64,000 nucleotides of DNA from contig NC_092358.1 in assembly GCF_030848805.1 (NCBI RefSeq), positions 15,592,469 to 15,656,468 on the forward strand. Direction: 5' to 3'. A program made the translations under genes and the position numbers. Below the pieces are notes generated by a model, which made no database searches, had not been told where the DNA came from, and worked only from the letters and a program-made list of their open reading frames with translations. The DNA is from Temnothorax longispinosus. Taxonomy: Eukaryota; Arthropoda; Insecta; Hymenoptera; Formicidae. Of this stretch, positions 1 through 10,496 are shown piece after piece (positions within the stretch are counted from its first letter, which is position 1; each line of letters opens with the position of its first letter).

Positions 1-48
1 TATTATGGTTGCAACATCCATATAGTAGCTACCCTCACTAAGGTTAGG

Positions 49-112
49 GCAACCATATGGAAACCATATGGAAACCATAGGTCACTTCCAGAGTACTATG
101 GTTTCCATAACC
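49..112. repeat. imperfect hairpin of repeated CATATGGAAAC units
   Basis: Direct copies of a CCATATGGAAA-like unit are followed by the reverse complement (CTATGGTTTCCATAA), so the stretch can fold back. The left 48 bases carry another short inverted motif around the TTAGGGCAACC sequence. This could be the terminus of a DNA element whose other end is outside the window. Confidence 0.35.
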
Positions 113-119
113 CTTTTGT

Positions 120-623
120 ATGGATGGGCGAAAATTAACAGCATTATTCTGTTGTAGCAACCGTAACTTTTTCTCCGTGTATGTAAGACAGACAGAGAGC
201 GACTATATTTCTATCTCTGTTTACTACCCTACCGCAGCGACTCTCGCGGCCAAGAGACAAACAATTTTTGGCGACTATCTGCGACCTACCCCCACCATAG
301 GAGTGTCCAGACCTGTATGTAAAACCGTGGTTCCCACTCTTCAGAATACGTGCACAAACAATAACGTACCTTTGAAATTGAGATTGAAAGCCTGGAAAAA
401 GATTAGAGCTTTGAAGAAATCGTGCATATTTTCCACAAAAATATACACGCAGCCTAGTAAGCAGAGATGGCTCAGCAATCGAACAAAGACAGATGTCATT
501 TCGTTAGATAAAGACAGATATAGCAAAAACAAAATTAGAAATGTTGACATTATCGACATCGAGGAAGTTCGGCCGTCAGTCCAGCATTCCCTTAATGGCG
601 GACGGTGTCCTAACTCTTACTAG
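120..623 (+). other. 167-codon open frame, unknown, doubtful gene
   Basis: A 167-aa frame runs from an ATG at 120 to a stop at 621-623. I recognise no domain, signal peptide or membrane segment. The first half has repetitive, low-information composition; the second half is Lys/Arg-rich. It lies directly after a hairpin in a repeat-rich area, so it is more likely part of a mobile element or a chance frame than a host gene. No splice structure supports it. Confidence 0.15.
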
Positions 624-919
624 AGGAACTCTATATACACAGAATTAGCAGTGACCTCTACGCAACTTTAACACCTGCCCCCCCCCCTTATACCTTCCAC
701 TCCAACATTTCTTTTCATACTATATACTCTCTTTGTTTGACGTGTTACTATTATTCAAACGTGTAGTATACAAGTCTAGTGTACACTAGGCAGTGTAGAA
801 TTTAGTATCAAAATGTCGCTACCGAAATGGGTCTCCTTCAATTCTTTTTATTGTATATCGCCACAAATATTCACACAGATGATCGATTAACTTATATTGT
901 TTAATACCACCTCTAGATA

Positions 920-1965
920 CTTAAACGAGCTCGTAAAGCACGCCACGAACCCATGTGGCACCTCGTTTCGCGCGAAAAGTGTATGCGTGGAGACAGTAGG
1001 TTCCGCCCCCCTGCGGGGGGCTCCACTACTTTTAAACTAGACACATAGTGTGCCTTAACATAGTACATGCCTGAACTTTCCACGAGTGGTAAATTGCAAA
1101 CCCATGTAATACCGTACACTGAGAAAAAAATATTTTAATCCAAAAAAATATTTATTAGGTGGCTCTTAATAGCATTATTTACTTACTTTTTAAACATATT
1201 TATTTAGAATTAGATATTTTTATTTAATTGAAATAAAAATATCTAATTCTAAATAAATATGTGTAAAAAATAAGTAAATATGCTATTAGGAGCCACCTAA
1301 TAAATATTTTTTTGGATTTTTTTTCTCACAACAATATTGCTATTATTACATTTAAAAATATATCTCGAAAACTATGCATCGTAGCGCATTGTGATTTGCG
1401 GCATTCTTTTTCTCAGTGAAAGATATATCAAACACACTTATCAAATTGAGGGGCCCCGGAAAAAACATTATCCCCCAGCCACGTACATACACTGAGAAAC
1501 GGTAGTCAGACAGAACGTCCAAAAAAAAATTTCCCACGACAGAACATCCCACGACATTATGTCCAAAAAAATAATATCCCCGTGACAAAATTTCCTGCGA
1601 CAGGACGTCCACGCGAAACCAGGAGCCACATGGGTTTATAACTTTCCACGCGTGGAAAGCCTACGCATGTACTTTGAAGGCATACTATGTGTGTAGTTTA
1701 ACCATAGTGGAGCCCCCCGCAGGGGGGCGGAACCTACCACCTCCATGCATACGCTATCCACGCGAACCGAGGTTCACGCACACCCCCCCGTGCTTTCGGG
1801 GGAGGTGCGGTAGTCCCGAAATAGTTCACGCATACACTTTCCACGCGAACCGAGGTTCACGCACACCCCTCCCGTGCTTTCGGGGGAGGTGCGGTAGTCC
1901 CGAAATAGTTCACGCATACACTTTCCACGCGAACCGAGGTTCACGCATTAAATACTTTTAGTCAT
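920..1965. repeat. inverted-repeat element with internal palindrome and minisatellite
   Basis: A segment near 925-1110 (motif GCCCCCCTGCGGGGGGCTCC and flank) recurs in inverted orientation near 1640-1760, giving arms of about 120 bp. Between them lies the palindrome 1121-1327. The right arm runs into an 83-84-bp minisatellite (1745-1946) whose unit contains CACGCGAACCGAGGTTCACG and CTTTCGGGGGAGGTGCGGTA. The same unit recurs inverted at 9163-9422. This looks like a non-autonomous DNA element with subterminal repeats; no clean target duplication was found. Confidence 0.5.
1121..1327. repeat. about 100-bp-arm palindrome
   Basis: The left arm begins GAGAAAAAAATATTTT and the right arm ends with its complement, AAATATTTTTTTGGATTTTTTTTCTC. 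The arms meet near 1224 around TTTAATTGAAAT and pair almost completely, including the GGTGGCTCTTAATAGCAT segment. This is typical of a palindromic MITE. It has no coding content. Confidence 0.7.
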
Positions 1966-2395
1966 TTTGAGCAAAAACGCTTTAATTGAGCCTTATTTCA
2001 TCGAAATCGGAGAGGAGTGAGCTTTCCTTCAGATTTACTAAAATAGGAAAAAAAAATAGGTAGGGTGCATATTTTTCGGGCTCCCCCGATTGATTATCAC
2101 TGTCGGAGTCACAACAAAGGTTTTTACCAAGAAAACCGCAAGAAAATATCAAAATTCGGAAAAAGCCCTATTCTGAAGAATTACCTAAATTGGTAATGGT
2201 CATATATTAGTATGAACGCATGTACTAACGTAATACCGTAATAAAACCGACAATGACATAATTCATGTGCCGATTGTGTCGTGGGTGTTTTGTCGTGGGA
2301 AGTTTTGTCACGGGGATATTATTTTTTTGGACATATTGTCGCGGGATGTTCTGTCGTGGGATATTTTTTTTGTACGTTCTGTCATGGATCCCTAA
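1519..2395. repeat. inverted pair of GTCGTGGGA-type repeats
   Basis: The stretch 1519-1605 consists of short units such as CCCACGACAGAACATCC. The stretch 2262-2395 carries the reverse complement units (TCGTGGGATGTTCTGTC, ATTATTTTTTTGGACAT). The spacer of about 650 bp has no gene. A further AT-rich hairpin lies at about 2474-2567 around AACAAAAAATTTGGTTAAC. These are probably remnants of foldback or MITE-like elements. Confidence 0.45.
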
Positions 2396-2692
2396 GAAAC
2401 CCATTTATTTAAACCTATTTGAATCAATTAAAATCTTTGGCTGGATATGAGTTTGGTTGGATAAACAAATTCTTTAGTAAATATAACAAAAAATTTGGTT
2501 AACATAACAAACTTTTTTAACATAACTAAATTTTTCGTTACGTTAACCAAATTTTTTGTTATATTTATGAAATATAACTGCTTCTGAATATTAGTCGAAT
2601 CTCAGATAATAAAACTTGATTATTGGATTTAACTTGGATTTTTAACTGCGTATTGAACTTGATCTCATTCCTAGTAATGCCGCAATAAAATG

Positions 2693-3013
2693 CCCATACA
2701 GCATGGAATATGCAAGAAATGTGCTATAAACAATCTATAAATATTTTAATATTCCACGGGTCATTCAGAATATTCTGTAGAAGTTCTATAAATATTCCAT
2801 GAAATTTTGTCTATTCGGAATATGCATAGAATATTCTGCAAATATTCTAATAAATATAGTACATTTAAAAAATGTATAGAATGTTCTATAAATATTTTAA
2901 CAAATATAGAATATTTGGAATATTTACAGAACATTTTGTTAATATTCTTAAACATTTATAGCATGTGCTATAAATATTCTGAAAAACTTTTCTAGAATTG
3001 CTATGAATATTTC
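2693..3013. repeat. left part of AATATT-rich repeat element, split by Copia
   Basis: The sequence is built of degenerate AATATTCTATAAATATT units. It begins CCCATACAGCATGGAATAT, and the inverse of that end (ATATTTCATGCTATA) appears near 16065-16080 on the other side of the Copia insertion. Removing the Copia and one ATTTC duplication joins this piece to 15104 onward. The left end of the joined element is at about 2693. Confidence 0.55.
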
Positions 3014-3266
3014 TGTTTCGGGAAATGGGAAGGCCGTCGAGTGGTAAGCGAGTGATGACTTGGTGGTAATGATAACACTACTTATATTTCGTTAGAATAC
3101 AGAGAGCTAACCGGACAACGTATCGTGAACACGGACTTGGACAGACAGACCACAGACTCGAGAAAGAACATTAAGTCAGACATTAGATAGATAGGCAACT
3201 CTATGGGATAATGGTTCTCCAGATGTCGCGCTGTGAATCGCCACCAATCCGGATTCAGCTCGAACA
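3014..3266 (-). repeat. Copia 3' LTR
   Basis: This is a 253-bp repeat, starting TGTTCGAGCTGAATCC and ending CCCGAAACA on the minus strand, nearly identical to 14851-15103. It directly follows the polypurine tract on the minus strand and adjoins ATTTC on the outside. Confidence 0.95.
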
Positions 3267-3275
3267 CCTCCCCTC
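3267..3275 (-). promoter_or_regulatory. Copia polypurine tract
   Basis: On the minus strand GAGGGGAGG lies immediately 5' of the 3' LTR. This is the expected position and composition of the plus-strand primer for reverse transcription. Confidence 0.85.
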
Positions 3276-3302
3276 GATGAGCACACGACGTCTGTGAAAT
3301 TG

Positions 3303-4182
3303 TTAGACGGTTTTTAGATTTAAGAGATCAAGACATCTCTCGTGTTTCAACCTAGGAAGTCCCTTGGTGAGAATGTCTGCGGCCATTAGCTCAGTGGGAG
3401 CATATTCAATCTTCAAGATTCCGCTCTCCATCACCTCGCGAACATAGTGATTGCAAACATCAATGTGCTTGGTTCTGGCGTGGAAGACAGGATTCTCCGC
3501 CAGTTTCCGGGCTCCGTTGTTGTCATTGAAGATCGTCATTTTGGTTGGTAACTCGATGCCGAGGTCGCTAATAAATCTTTGAAGGTAAACAGCCTCCTTC
3601 ACGGCGTCTGATACAGCCATGTATTCGGCTTCAGTAGACGAAAGGGCAGTGGTCCTCTGCTTCTTGGACTCCCAGGATATGAGACATCCGTTCAATACAA
3701 AAGCATAACCCGTATAGGATCGTCGGCCGTCTAGACAATTCGCCCAATCCGCATCAGCATAGCCAGTGAGTTGTTTGGTGGATCTCTTGAATGACAGTCC
3801 AAGATTCGATGTTCCTTTGAGGTATCGCAAGACACGCTTGGCTGCCTTCCAGTGGGTTTCGTCGTAACAATTGTTGAACTGCCCCAGGTGACTCACTGCG
3901 TATGAAATATCGGGCCTGGTGCACATGGCTAAGTATGTCAGCCTCCCGACCAGCTCCCGAAAAGGCAGTTCCTCCTCTTGCATACTGGAATCGTCTTCGC
4001 TCTTTCTTAATTTCTGGCTGCAATCCAGCGGAGTAGCCACTGGCTTCGAGTCTTTCATTCCGAATCGGTCCAGAGTATCTTTGATATACCCCTTTTGACT
4101 CAATGTCATTCCATCCTTGTTTTGAGTAAACTCGATGCCGAGACAATATTTTACTTCGCCGAGATCCTTGATCTGAAAACTT
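3303..4182 (-). pseudogene. Copia pol 3' part: RT C-terminus and RNase H
   Basis: The frame is open from the insertion junction at about 4182 down to a stop at 3303. It opens with a segment (FQIKDLGEVKYCLGIEF) that continues the palm/thumb of the RT encoded at 9623-10496. It then shows Copia RT tail motifs (VGRLTYLAMCTRPDISYAV, RVLRYLKGT) and RNase H motifs (GYADADWAN, SSTEAEYMA, the DNNGARKLA region and HARTKHIDV). The protein cuts RNA in the RNA:DNA hybrid. The reading frame here is undamaged. It is separated from the rest of RT by the 5.4-kb composite and so cannot be expressed as one polyprotein. Confidence 0.93.
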
Positions 4183-4216
4183 TTGGTAAAAGTTTACAAT
4201 AACTTACACAGCTCGG

Positions 4217-4485
4217 ATCAAGAGACACGGTAGTGTCTTGCGCCAAGTACACGTGGAGCGAGACCGACCGTGACTCTTTTACGCGACGCGACGGGTTGCG
4301 AGTACCCGAAATGTTGAGATCTCGATAACGAGTGAACGGATCAAGTTCTAAGTAGGCTTGATCGATAGCTTGGGGTCCAATTAGGGGGGGGTTTCTCTCA
4401 TAATATTCCGCTACGTGCCCTACGAGCGGAGATATTGCGACGCAAAGTCCAAATGTGAAAAATTTTTATTAAGATACGTCGTCGT
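4217..4485. repeat. dispersed repeat copy, CGAGACCGACCGTGACTC family
   Basis: It begins ATCAAGAGACACGGTAGTG and includes GTTGAGATCTCGATAACGAG, a GGGGGGG run and CGTGCCCTACGAGCGGAGAT. Nearly the same about 250-bp block is repeated directly at 6545-6790, a third copy lies at 23396-23820, and a short inverted piece at about 61095-61160. It ends in a GTC microsatellite (about 4478-4501). No coding evidence. Confidence 0.65.
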
Positions 4486-4790
4486 CGTCGTCGTCGTCGT
4501 CTACGTCGACCGCTCTCATCTCAATATTATTATGATTATCAGAGAAACGTCACTTTCACTTTTTCGACGCTGGCGGCGCAGGTATCGCCAGTTTCGATAT
4601 CGCGCGCGTATTTCGAAATTAGGTCGATAGACTTATCGGTCAGGAGGAAGATTTCTATTTAGGTAAATTAGGTAATATATAATATATATTGAGTCAACGG
4701 AAAAGAAGGTTCTCTACGCTCGGCAGAAAGTGCCGCTAGGGAATTTTTAAGTCGATTCTTATGAATCAAACTTGATATAATATATATTAA

Positions 4791-4940
4791 GGCTGAGTTT
4801 CCACTGAGCGCGTCACGCGTCGCGTCGTCACAAGTTAACCAATCAAAACATCCCATTTCATTACATTCTTGTGACGGAATCGAAATGGAATGTTTTGATT
4901 GGATGACGCGACGCGTGACGCGCTCAGTGGAAACTCAGCC
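4791..4940. mobile_element. PIF/Harbinger-like MITE, 150 bp
   Basis: Terminal inverted repeats GGCTGAGTTTCCACTGAGCG... / ...CGCTCAGTGGAAACTCAGCC of about 35 bp flank a short centre. The flanking trinucleotide TAA (4788-4790 and 4941-4943) fits the 3-bp TWA target duplication of PIF/Harbinger. It sits between two copies of the segment GTCAACGGAAAAGAAGGTTC (about 4692 and 4944). It is non-coding. Confidence 0.75.
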
Positions 4941-4986
4941 TAAGTCAACGGAAAAGAAGGTTCTCTACGCTTGGCAGAAAGTGCAG

Positions 4987-6537
4987 CTAGGGAATTTTTA
5001 AGTCGATTCTTATGAATCAAGCTTGAATTCGATGTCTAGGTATCCCAGGTTGCCGATGACGAGGTCCAGATAGTGCGCTTCATAGTTTTCGGTGTCCAGG
5101 TGTAATAATACGTTGAATTCGATGTCTACGTGTCCCAGGTTGCCGATGACGAGGTCCACATAGTGCGCTCCGTAGTTTTCGGTATCTACGTGTATTAATA
5201 CCTTGAATTCGATGTCCACGTGTCCCAGGTTGCCGATGACGGGATCCAGATAGTGCGTTTCATAGTTTTCGGTGTCCATGTGTAATCGTACGTTGAATTC
5301 GATGTCTAGGTGTCCCAGGTTGCCGATGACGAGGTCCACATAGTGCGCTCCGTAGTTTTCGGTGTCTACGTGTATTAATATCTTGAATTCGATGTCCACG
5401 TGTCCCAGGTTGCCGATGACGGGATCCAGATAGGGCGCTTCATAGTTTTCGGTGTCCATGTGTAATCGTACGTTGAATTCGATGTCTAGGTGTCCCAGGT
5501 TGCCGATGACGAGGTCCACATAGTGCGCTCCGTAGTTTTCGGTGTCTACGTGTATTAATATCTTGAATTCGATGTCCACGTGTCCCAGGTTGCCGATGAC
5601 GGGATCCAGATAGTGCGCTTCATAGTTTTCGGTGTCCAGGTGTAATCGTACGTTGAATTCGATGTCTAGGTGTCCCAGGTTGGCGATGACGAGGTCCACA
5701 TAGTGCGCTTCGTAGTTTTCGGTGTCCAGGTGTAATAATACGTTGAATGCAATGTCTAGGTGTCCCAGGTTGCCGATGACAATGTCTAGATAGTGAGCTC
5801 CGTAGTTTTCGGTGTCTACGTGTATTAATACCTTGAATTCGATGTCTAGGTGTCCCAGGTTGCCGATGACGGGATCCAGATAGTGCGCTTCATAGTTTTC
5901 GATGTCCATGTGTAATCGTACGTTGAATTCGATGTCTAGGTGTCCCAGGTTGCCGATGACGAGGTCCACATAGTGCGCTCCGTAGTTGTCGGTGTCTACG
6001 TGTATTAATATCTTGAAATTGATGTCTAGGTGTCTCAGGTTGCTGATGACGAGGTCCAGATAGCGCGCTCCGTAGTTTTCGGTGTCTAGATGTAATAATA
6101 CCTCGAATTCGATGTCTACGTGTCCCAGGTTGCCGATGACAAGGTCCACATAGTGCGCTTTGTAGTTTTTGGTGTCTAGGTGTATTAATAACTTTAAATC
6201 TGAATGTAGGACACGTAGATATCGAATTCGAGGTATTAATACACGTAGACACCGAAAACTACGGAGCGCACTATGTGGACCTCGTCATCGAAAACGTGGG
6301 ACACCTAGACATCGAATTCAACGTATTATTATACCTGGACAACGAAAACTATAGAGCGCACTATCTGGAACCCGACATCAGCAACCTGGAACACGTGGAC
6401 ATCGAATTCAAGGTATTAATACACCTGAATACCGAAAACTATGAAGCGCACTATGTGAACCTCGTCATCGGCAACCTGGGACACCTAGACATCGAATTCA
6501 AGCTTGATTCATAAGAATCGACTTAAAAATTCCCTAG
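4987..6537. repeat. fold-back array of 90-bp repeats (30-aa periodic frames)
   Basis: The outer ends are exact inverses (CTAGGGAATTTTTAAGTCGA at 4987 and its complement ending at 6537). The left arm (about 5024-6190) holds around 13 tandem units of 90 bp; units alternate, giving a 180-bp higher-order pattern. The right arm (about 6205-6510) holds about 3.5 units in the opposite orientation, so the two arms can pair. Because 90 is a multiple of 3, the array is open in more than one frame: the minus strand of the left arm reads 379 codons of a 30-residue unit containing VIGNLGHLDIEF, and the right arm reads the same unit on the plus strand. The layout resembles Foldback-type elements, whose inverted repeats are made of short tandem repeats. 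Translation is unproven. Confidence 0.75.
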
Positions 6538-6544
6538 CGGCAGA

Positions 6545-7125
6545 ATCAAGAGGTACACGCGGAGCGAGACCGACCGTGACTCTTTTACGCGACGCGACGG
6601 GTTGCGAATACCCGATATGTTGAGATCTCAATAACGAGTGAACGGATCAAGTTCTAAGTAGGCTTGATCGATAGCTTGGGGTCCAATTAGGGGGGGGGGG
6701 GGTTCTCTTATAATATCCCGCTCCGTGCCCTACGAGCGGAGATATTGCGACGCAAAGTCCAAATGTGAAAATTTTTTATTAAGATACTTCTTCTTCTATC
6801 TACTTCTAACGCCGACGTCTTATATGACTCTACAAAAAAGCGTGATATCCGTACAAAATTACCTTTTTCAAAAAAAAGGTAAAGAAAGGCGCCAAGTACA
6901 CGCATAGTAGTATATATGTATTACGTTGTTACCTCGAAAAAAACAAAGTGGTAGTATTATACCTCGAAATAACACCCTGTACATATTGTTTATACAATGC
7001 GTAATACTACAAAAAGGCGTGATATCTGTACAAAATTACCTTTTTCAAAAAAAAGGTAAAGAAAGGCGCCAAGTACACGCATAGTAGTGTATATGTTGTT
7101 ACCTCGAAAAAAAAAACAGTGGTAG
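6545..7125. repeat. dispersed repeat copies: CGAGACCGACCGTG block and GCGTGATATC block
   Basis: The stretch 6545-6790 is a direct repeat of 4217-4485. It is followed by two direct copies (about 6828-6955 and 7007-7125) of a block containing GCGTGATATC, a short hairpin CCTTTTTCAAAAAAAAGG and GGCGCCAAGTACACGCATAG. The same block occurs near 25605 and 54770. A run of 12 G at about 6691 is prone to slippage. No gene seen. Confidence 0.6.
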
Positions 7126-7803
7126 TATTATACCTTAAAAAAATCTAAGTAACAAGTGGTAGACGAAATCTTTGTATCTTGAAAAATCTCGAAAAAATCT
7201 AAACAGTAGTATCTTCACCTCGAAAAAAAAAACAAAGTAGTAGTATTATACCTCGAAAAAACCTAAGTAACAAGTGGTGGACGTAATCTTTGTATCTCCA
7301 AAAATCTCGAAAAAACCTAAGCAGTATTATTTTTATTTCCAAAAAATTATTACTCAAGTAATACACATCACAAAATTACGTTACCTTATCAAAAAATGAG
7401 TCGCGCTTCAAGTGATCTATTATTACAATTACAAAAAAGAAATGATATCTTTTTTTAAATTACAGCGCCAATTACAGAGAACATATATTTTTCGAGATAC
7501 AAAGATTACGTCTACCACTTGTTACTTAGGTTTTTTCGAGGTATAATATTACTACTGCTTTTCTTCGATTAGAATAAAAAATTGAATCATGAAGAATTAC
7601 ACAGAGGTAACAGTACAAAATACAAATATTTTATTAAAATATTTAAACCCAACAAGGGAATACAAGGTATTTAAATACAAAGTTTATATATGTATTTTAA
7701 AAGATTTAATCGCATCGCAAAGAATTACAGAGGTAACAGTAAAAAAAATAAAAATATTTTATTAAAATACATAAATTTTTCTTGTCAAAAAACTTGGCGC
7801 TGC

Positions 7804-7804
<1 letters not shown>

Positions 7805-7848
<44 letters not shown>
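7805..7848 (+). repeat. (GA)n microsatellite
   Basis: About 21 uninterrupted AG dinucleotides lie in the loop of the large palindrome. Confidence 0.95.
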
Positions 7849-7850
<2 letters not shown>

Positions 7851-7968
7851 TTTACAAATGTAGATATTACTTATTCTATACTTATTCTATACTTAATTCT
7901 AATCGCTTTAAAAATCTAAACTTATCCTAACTTATCCTATACTTAGTAATAAGCCGCATTATTCACCG

Positions 7969-7969
<1 letters not shown>

Positions 7970-8047
<78 letters not shown>
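7970..8047 (+). repeat. (CA)n microsatellite
   Basis: About 38 uninterrupted CA dinucleotides, the longest simple repeat of the window, lie in the palindrome loop. It is likely polymorphic. Confidence 0.97.
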
Positions 8048-8048
<1 letters not shown>

Positions 8049-8805
8049 CGCCCACACCCACTCGCTCGCACATACACACCAGGCTGACCTAATTTTGAGG
8101 TCTAGCAGCGCCAAGTTTTTTGACAAGAAAAATTTATGTATTTTAATAAAATATTTTTATTTTTTGTACTGTTACCTCTGTAATTCTTTGCGATGCGATT
8201 AAATCTTTTAAAATACATATATAAACTTTGTATTTAAATACCTTGTATTCCCTTGTTGGGTTTAAATATTTTAATAAAATATTTGTATTTTGTACTGTTA
8301 CCTCTGTGTAATTCTTCATGATTCAATTTTTTATTCTAATCGAAGAAAAGCAGTAGTAATATTATACCTCGAAAAAACCTAAGTAACAAGTGGTAGACGT
8401 AATCTTTGTATCTCGAAAAATATATGTTCTCTGTAATTGGCGCTGTAATTTAAAAAGAGATATCATTTCTTTTTTGTAATTGTAATAATAGATCACTTGA
8501 AGCGCGACTCATTTTTTGATAAGGTAACGTAATTTTGTGATGTGTATCACTTGAGTAATAATTTTTTGGAAATAAAAATAATACTGCTTAGGTTTTTTCG
8601 AGATTTTTGGAGATACAAAGATTACGTCCACCACTTGTTACTTAGGTTTTTTCGAGGTATAATACTACTACTTTGTTTTTTTTTCGAGGTGAAGATACTA
8701 CTGTTTAGATTTTTTCGAGATTTTTCAAGATACAAAGATTTCGTCTACCACTTGTTACTTAGATTTTTTTAAGGTATAATACTACCACTGTTTTTTTTTT
8801 CGAGG

Positions 8806-9587
8806 TTACTTTGACCTTGACATATGTTGTCAAGGACATAATACTGAGTAACTTTTCCTTATAACTTAATCGGCGGTCGCTTTTTATTAAAAAGTTATTA
8901 ACAAAAAAAAGTTTGGCGACCTCACCGATTTCAATGACCTTGATATATGTTGTCAAGGTCATGACCCCAAGTGACCTTCAGAAGGTTTTAGCCGTTGCTC
9001 GTTATTCGTTAAAAAGTTATTAACAAAAAAAGTTTGGAAAATACGTAGGTTAGATGACGCGCTTTACAAGTATTTAACTGTTTAAAGCGCGTCACTAATC
9101 TACATAGGTTAGATGACGCGCTTTAACAGTATTTAATTGTTTAAAGCGCGTCAACTAACCCATGCGTAAACTATTTCGGGGCTACCGCACCTCCCCTGAA
9201 AGCAGGGAGGGGGGTGGGTGAACCTCGGTTCGCGTGAAAGTATATGCGTGAACTATTTCGTGGCTACCGCACCTCCCCCGAAAGCGGGGGGGTGTGGTTG
9301 AACCTCGGTTCGCGTGAAAAGTGTATGCGTGAACTATTTCGGAGCTACCGCACCTCCCCCGAAAGCAGGGGGGGTGTGGGTGAACCTCGGTTCGCGTGAA
9401 AAGTGTATGCGTGAACTATTTCGACATTTATATTAGTCATTTATGCCTTCCAATACTCAAAATAGCTGCTATATTTTTCAAACTTTTTTTGTTTATAACT
9501 TTTTAATAAGCAGCGACTGCCGACTAAGTTATAAAGAAAAGTTACTCAGTATTATGTCCTTGACAACATATGTCAAGGTCAAAGTAA
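8806..9587. repeat. inverted-repeat element with palindromes and 82-bp minisatellite
   Basis: Terminal inverted repeats of about 105 bp (8806-8912 and 9479-9587) start TTACTTTGACCTTGACATAT and include TTGTCAAGGACATAATACTG. Inside are two adjacent hairpins (about 9046-9101 and 9103-9163, both with GATGACGCGCTTTA) and about three copies of an 81-83-bp unit (9163-9422, containing TGCGTGAACTATTTC and GAACCTCGGTTCGCGTGAAA). The same unit occurs inverted at 1745-1946. No coding capacity. Confidence 0.6.
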
Positions 9588-9622
9588 TCCGAGCTGTGTA
9601 AGTTATTATAAACTTTTACCAA

Positions 9623-10496
9623 ATTTTTAGAAAGATGTTCAGTTAGTTTAGTGATTTCCGATAGGTCGCGGGATGCCACCAGGATGTCGTCCACGTAGAC
9701 TGTGACGATAAGGATATTTTCGCCTCTTCCCTTGAAGAATACGCACGGATCAGCTGTAGATTGCTTAAGTCCAAACTTCTTAAGCTCACGTCTCAGTCTC
9801 ACGTGCCAGCGGCGTCCAACTTGGCGAAGTCCGTAAAGAGCTTTTCTTAATAGACAAACCTTGTCTCCGCTCCTCAATTCCCAAAGCATGCTTGCTGCTT
9901 TATCGGCAATCTTCCCCTTCTTCTCGGAGATGACAATTTCTTCTAAAACTCGTTCCGTGTATTTGGGAATCTCCATGTAGATTAGTTCCTCGAGCTCGCC
10001 GTTTAAGTATGCGGTTGTGACGTCTAGGTGATGAATCTTCATGTCATGTTGTGCCGCTAGGGCCGTTGCCATGCGTATTGAACTGAGACGAGCCACTGGA
10101 GCGAAGGTCTCGTTGAAGTCCACGCCAGGACGTTGAGAGAATCCACGCGCAACGATGCGCGCCTTTTTCCGATTCAATGTGCCATCTTGATTCATCTTGT
10201 TTCGTAGCACATATCGGCTACCTATAATCTCGCATCCTTCCGGGCGATCCACCAGCTCCCACGTATCATTATTTAAAATAAATTTCATTTCCGTGGCCAT
10301 AGCGTGAATCCATTCCTCCGCATCAGGACCTATCAGGGATTCATCAATGGGTACTTCGGCAAGAAAAGCGAATCCGGCTTGTTCGGTTGTATCTTTCGCA
10401 ACATGAAACAATTTTCTAGGTCTTCCCCTCCGTCCTGTCATAATTTTTCGAGGTCTTCCTGGTCCTCTCCTCGGTGTGGTCAGCGGTTCGTCGACA
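9623..10496 (-). pseudogene. Copia pol middle part: reverse transcriptase
   Basis: This is the Copia RVT_2 domain: FNETFAPVARLSSIRM, HHLDVTTAYLNGEL and the catalytic YVDD (LIVTVYVDDILVAS). Upstream is the basic linker GRPRK after integrase. The frame is disrupted from the integrase frame by a one-base shift near 10496-10505 and cut at the C-terminal side by the composite insertion; its last authentic residues (LSKN) precede 9623. The rest of RT lies at 3303-4182. Role: synthesis of retroelement cDNA in virus-like particles. Confidence 0.92.

Larger units (their letters stand above)
7098..8810. repeat. 1.7-kb palindrome with about 700-bp arms
   Basis: The arms 7098-7804 and 8103-8810 are near-perfect inverse copies. 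Each contains repeated TTACCTCGAAAAAA / ACAAGTGGTAGACG units, the segment TTGGGTTTAAATATTTTA and the motif GCGCCAAGTTTTTTGACAAG next to the loop. The loop of about 300 bp holds a (GA)n tract (7805-7848) and a (CA)n tract (7970-8047). There is no open frame of note. Such a structure is probably a foldback element or the product of an inverted duplication. Confidence 0.8.
4183..9622. mobile_element. 5.4-kb composite repeat insertion inside Copia RT
   Basis: It is bounded by inverted repeats of 34 bp: 4183-4216 (TTGGTAAAAGTTTACAATAA...) and 9589-9622, differing at about one position. It interrupts the Copia RT frame; coding resumes on both sides in compatible sequence (ending LSKN and resuming FQIKDLGEV). 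I could not define the target duplication unambiguously. The interior has no transposase. It contains direct repeats, a Harbinger-like MITE, a fold-back array of 90-bp units, a 1.7-kb palindrome and another inverted-repeat element. It appears to have moved in as one block. Confidence 0.6.

Noticed and set aside
2761..2995. Overlapping frames of 62-64 codons on both strands
   Set aside because: The repetitive AATATT units produce Ile/Tyr/Asn/Phe-rich translations on both strands, which is a repeat artefact.
5010..6149. 379-codon frame as a real repeat protein gene
   Set aside because: The frame is produced by a 90-bp tandem unit, other phases are also open, the array is one arm of a fold-back, and there is no start context or promoter evidence.
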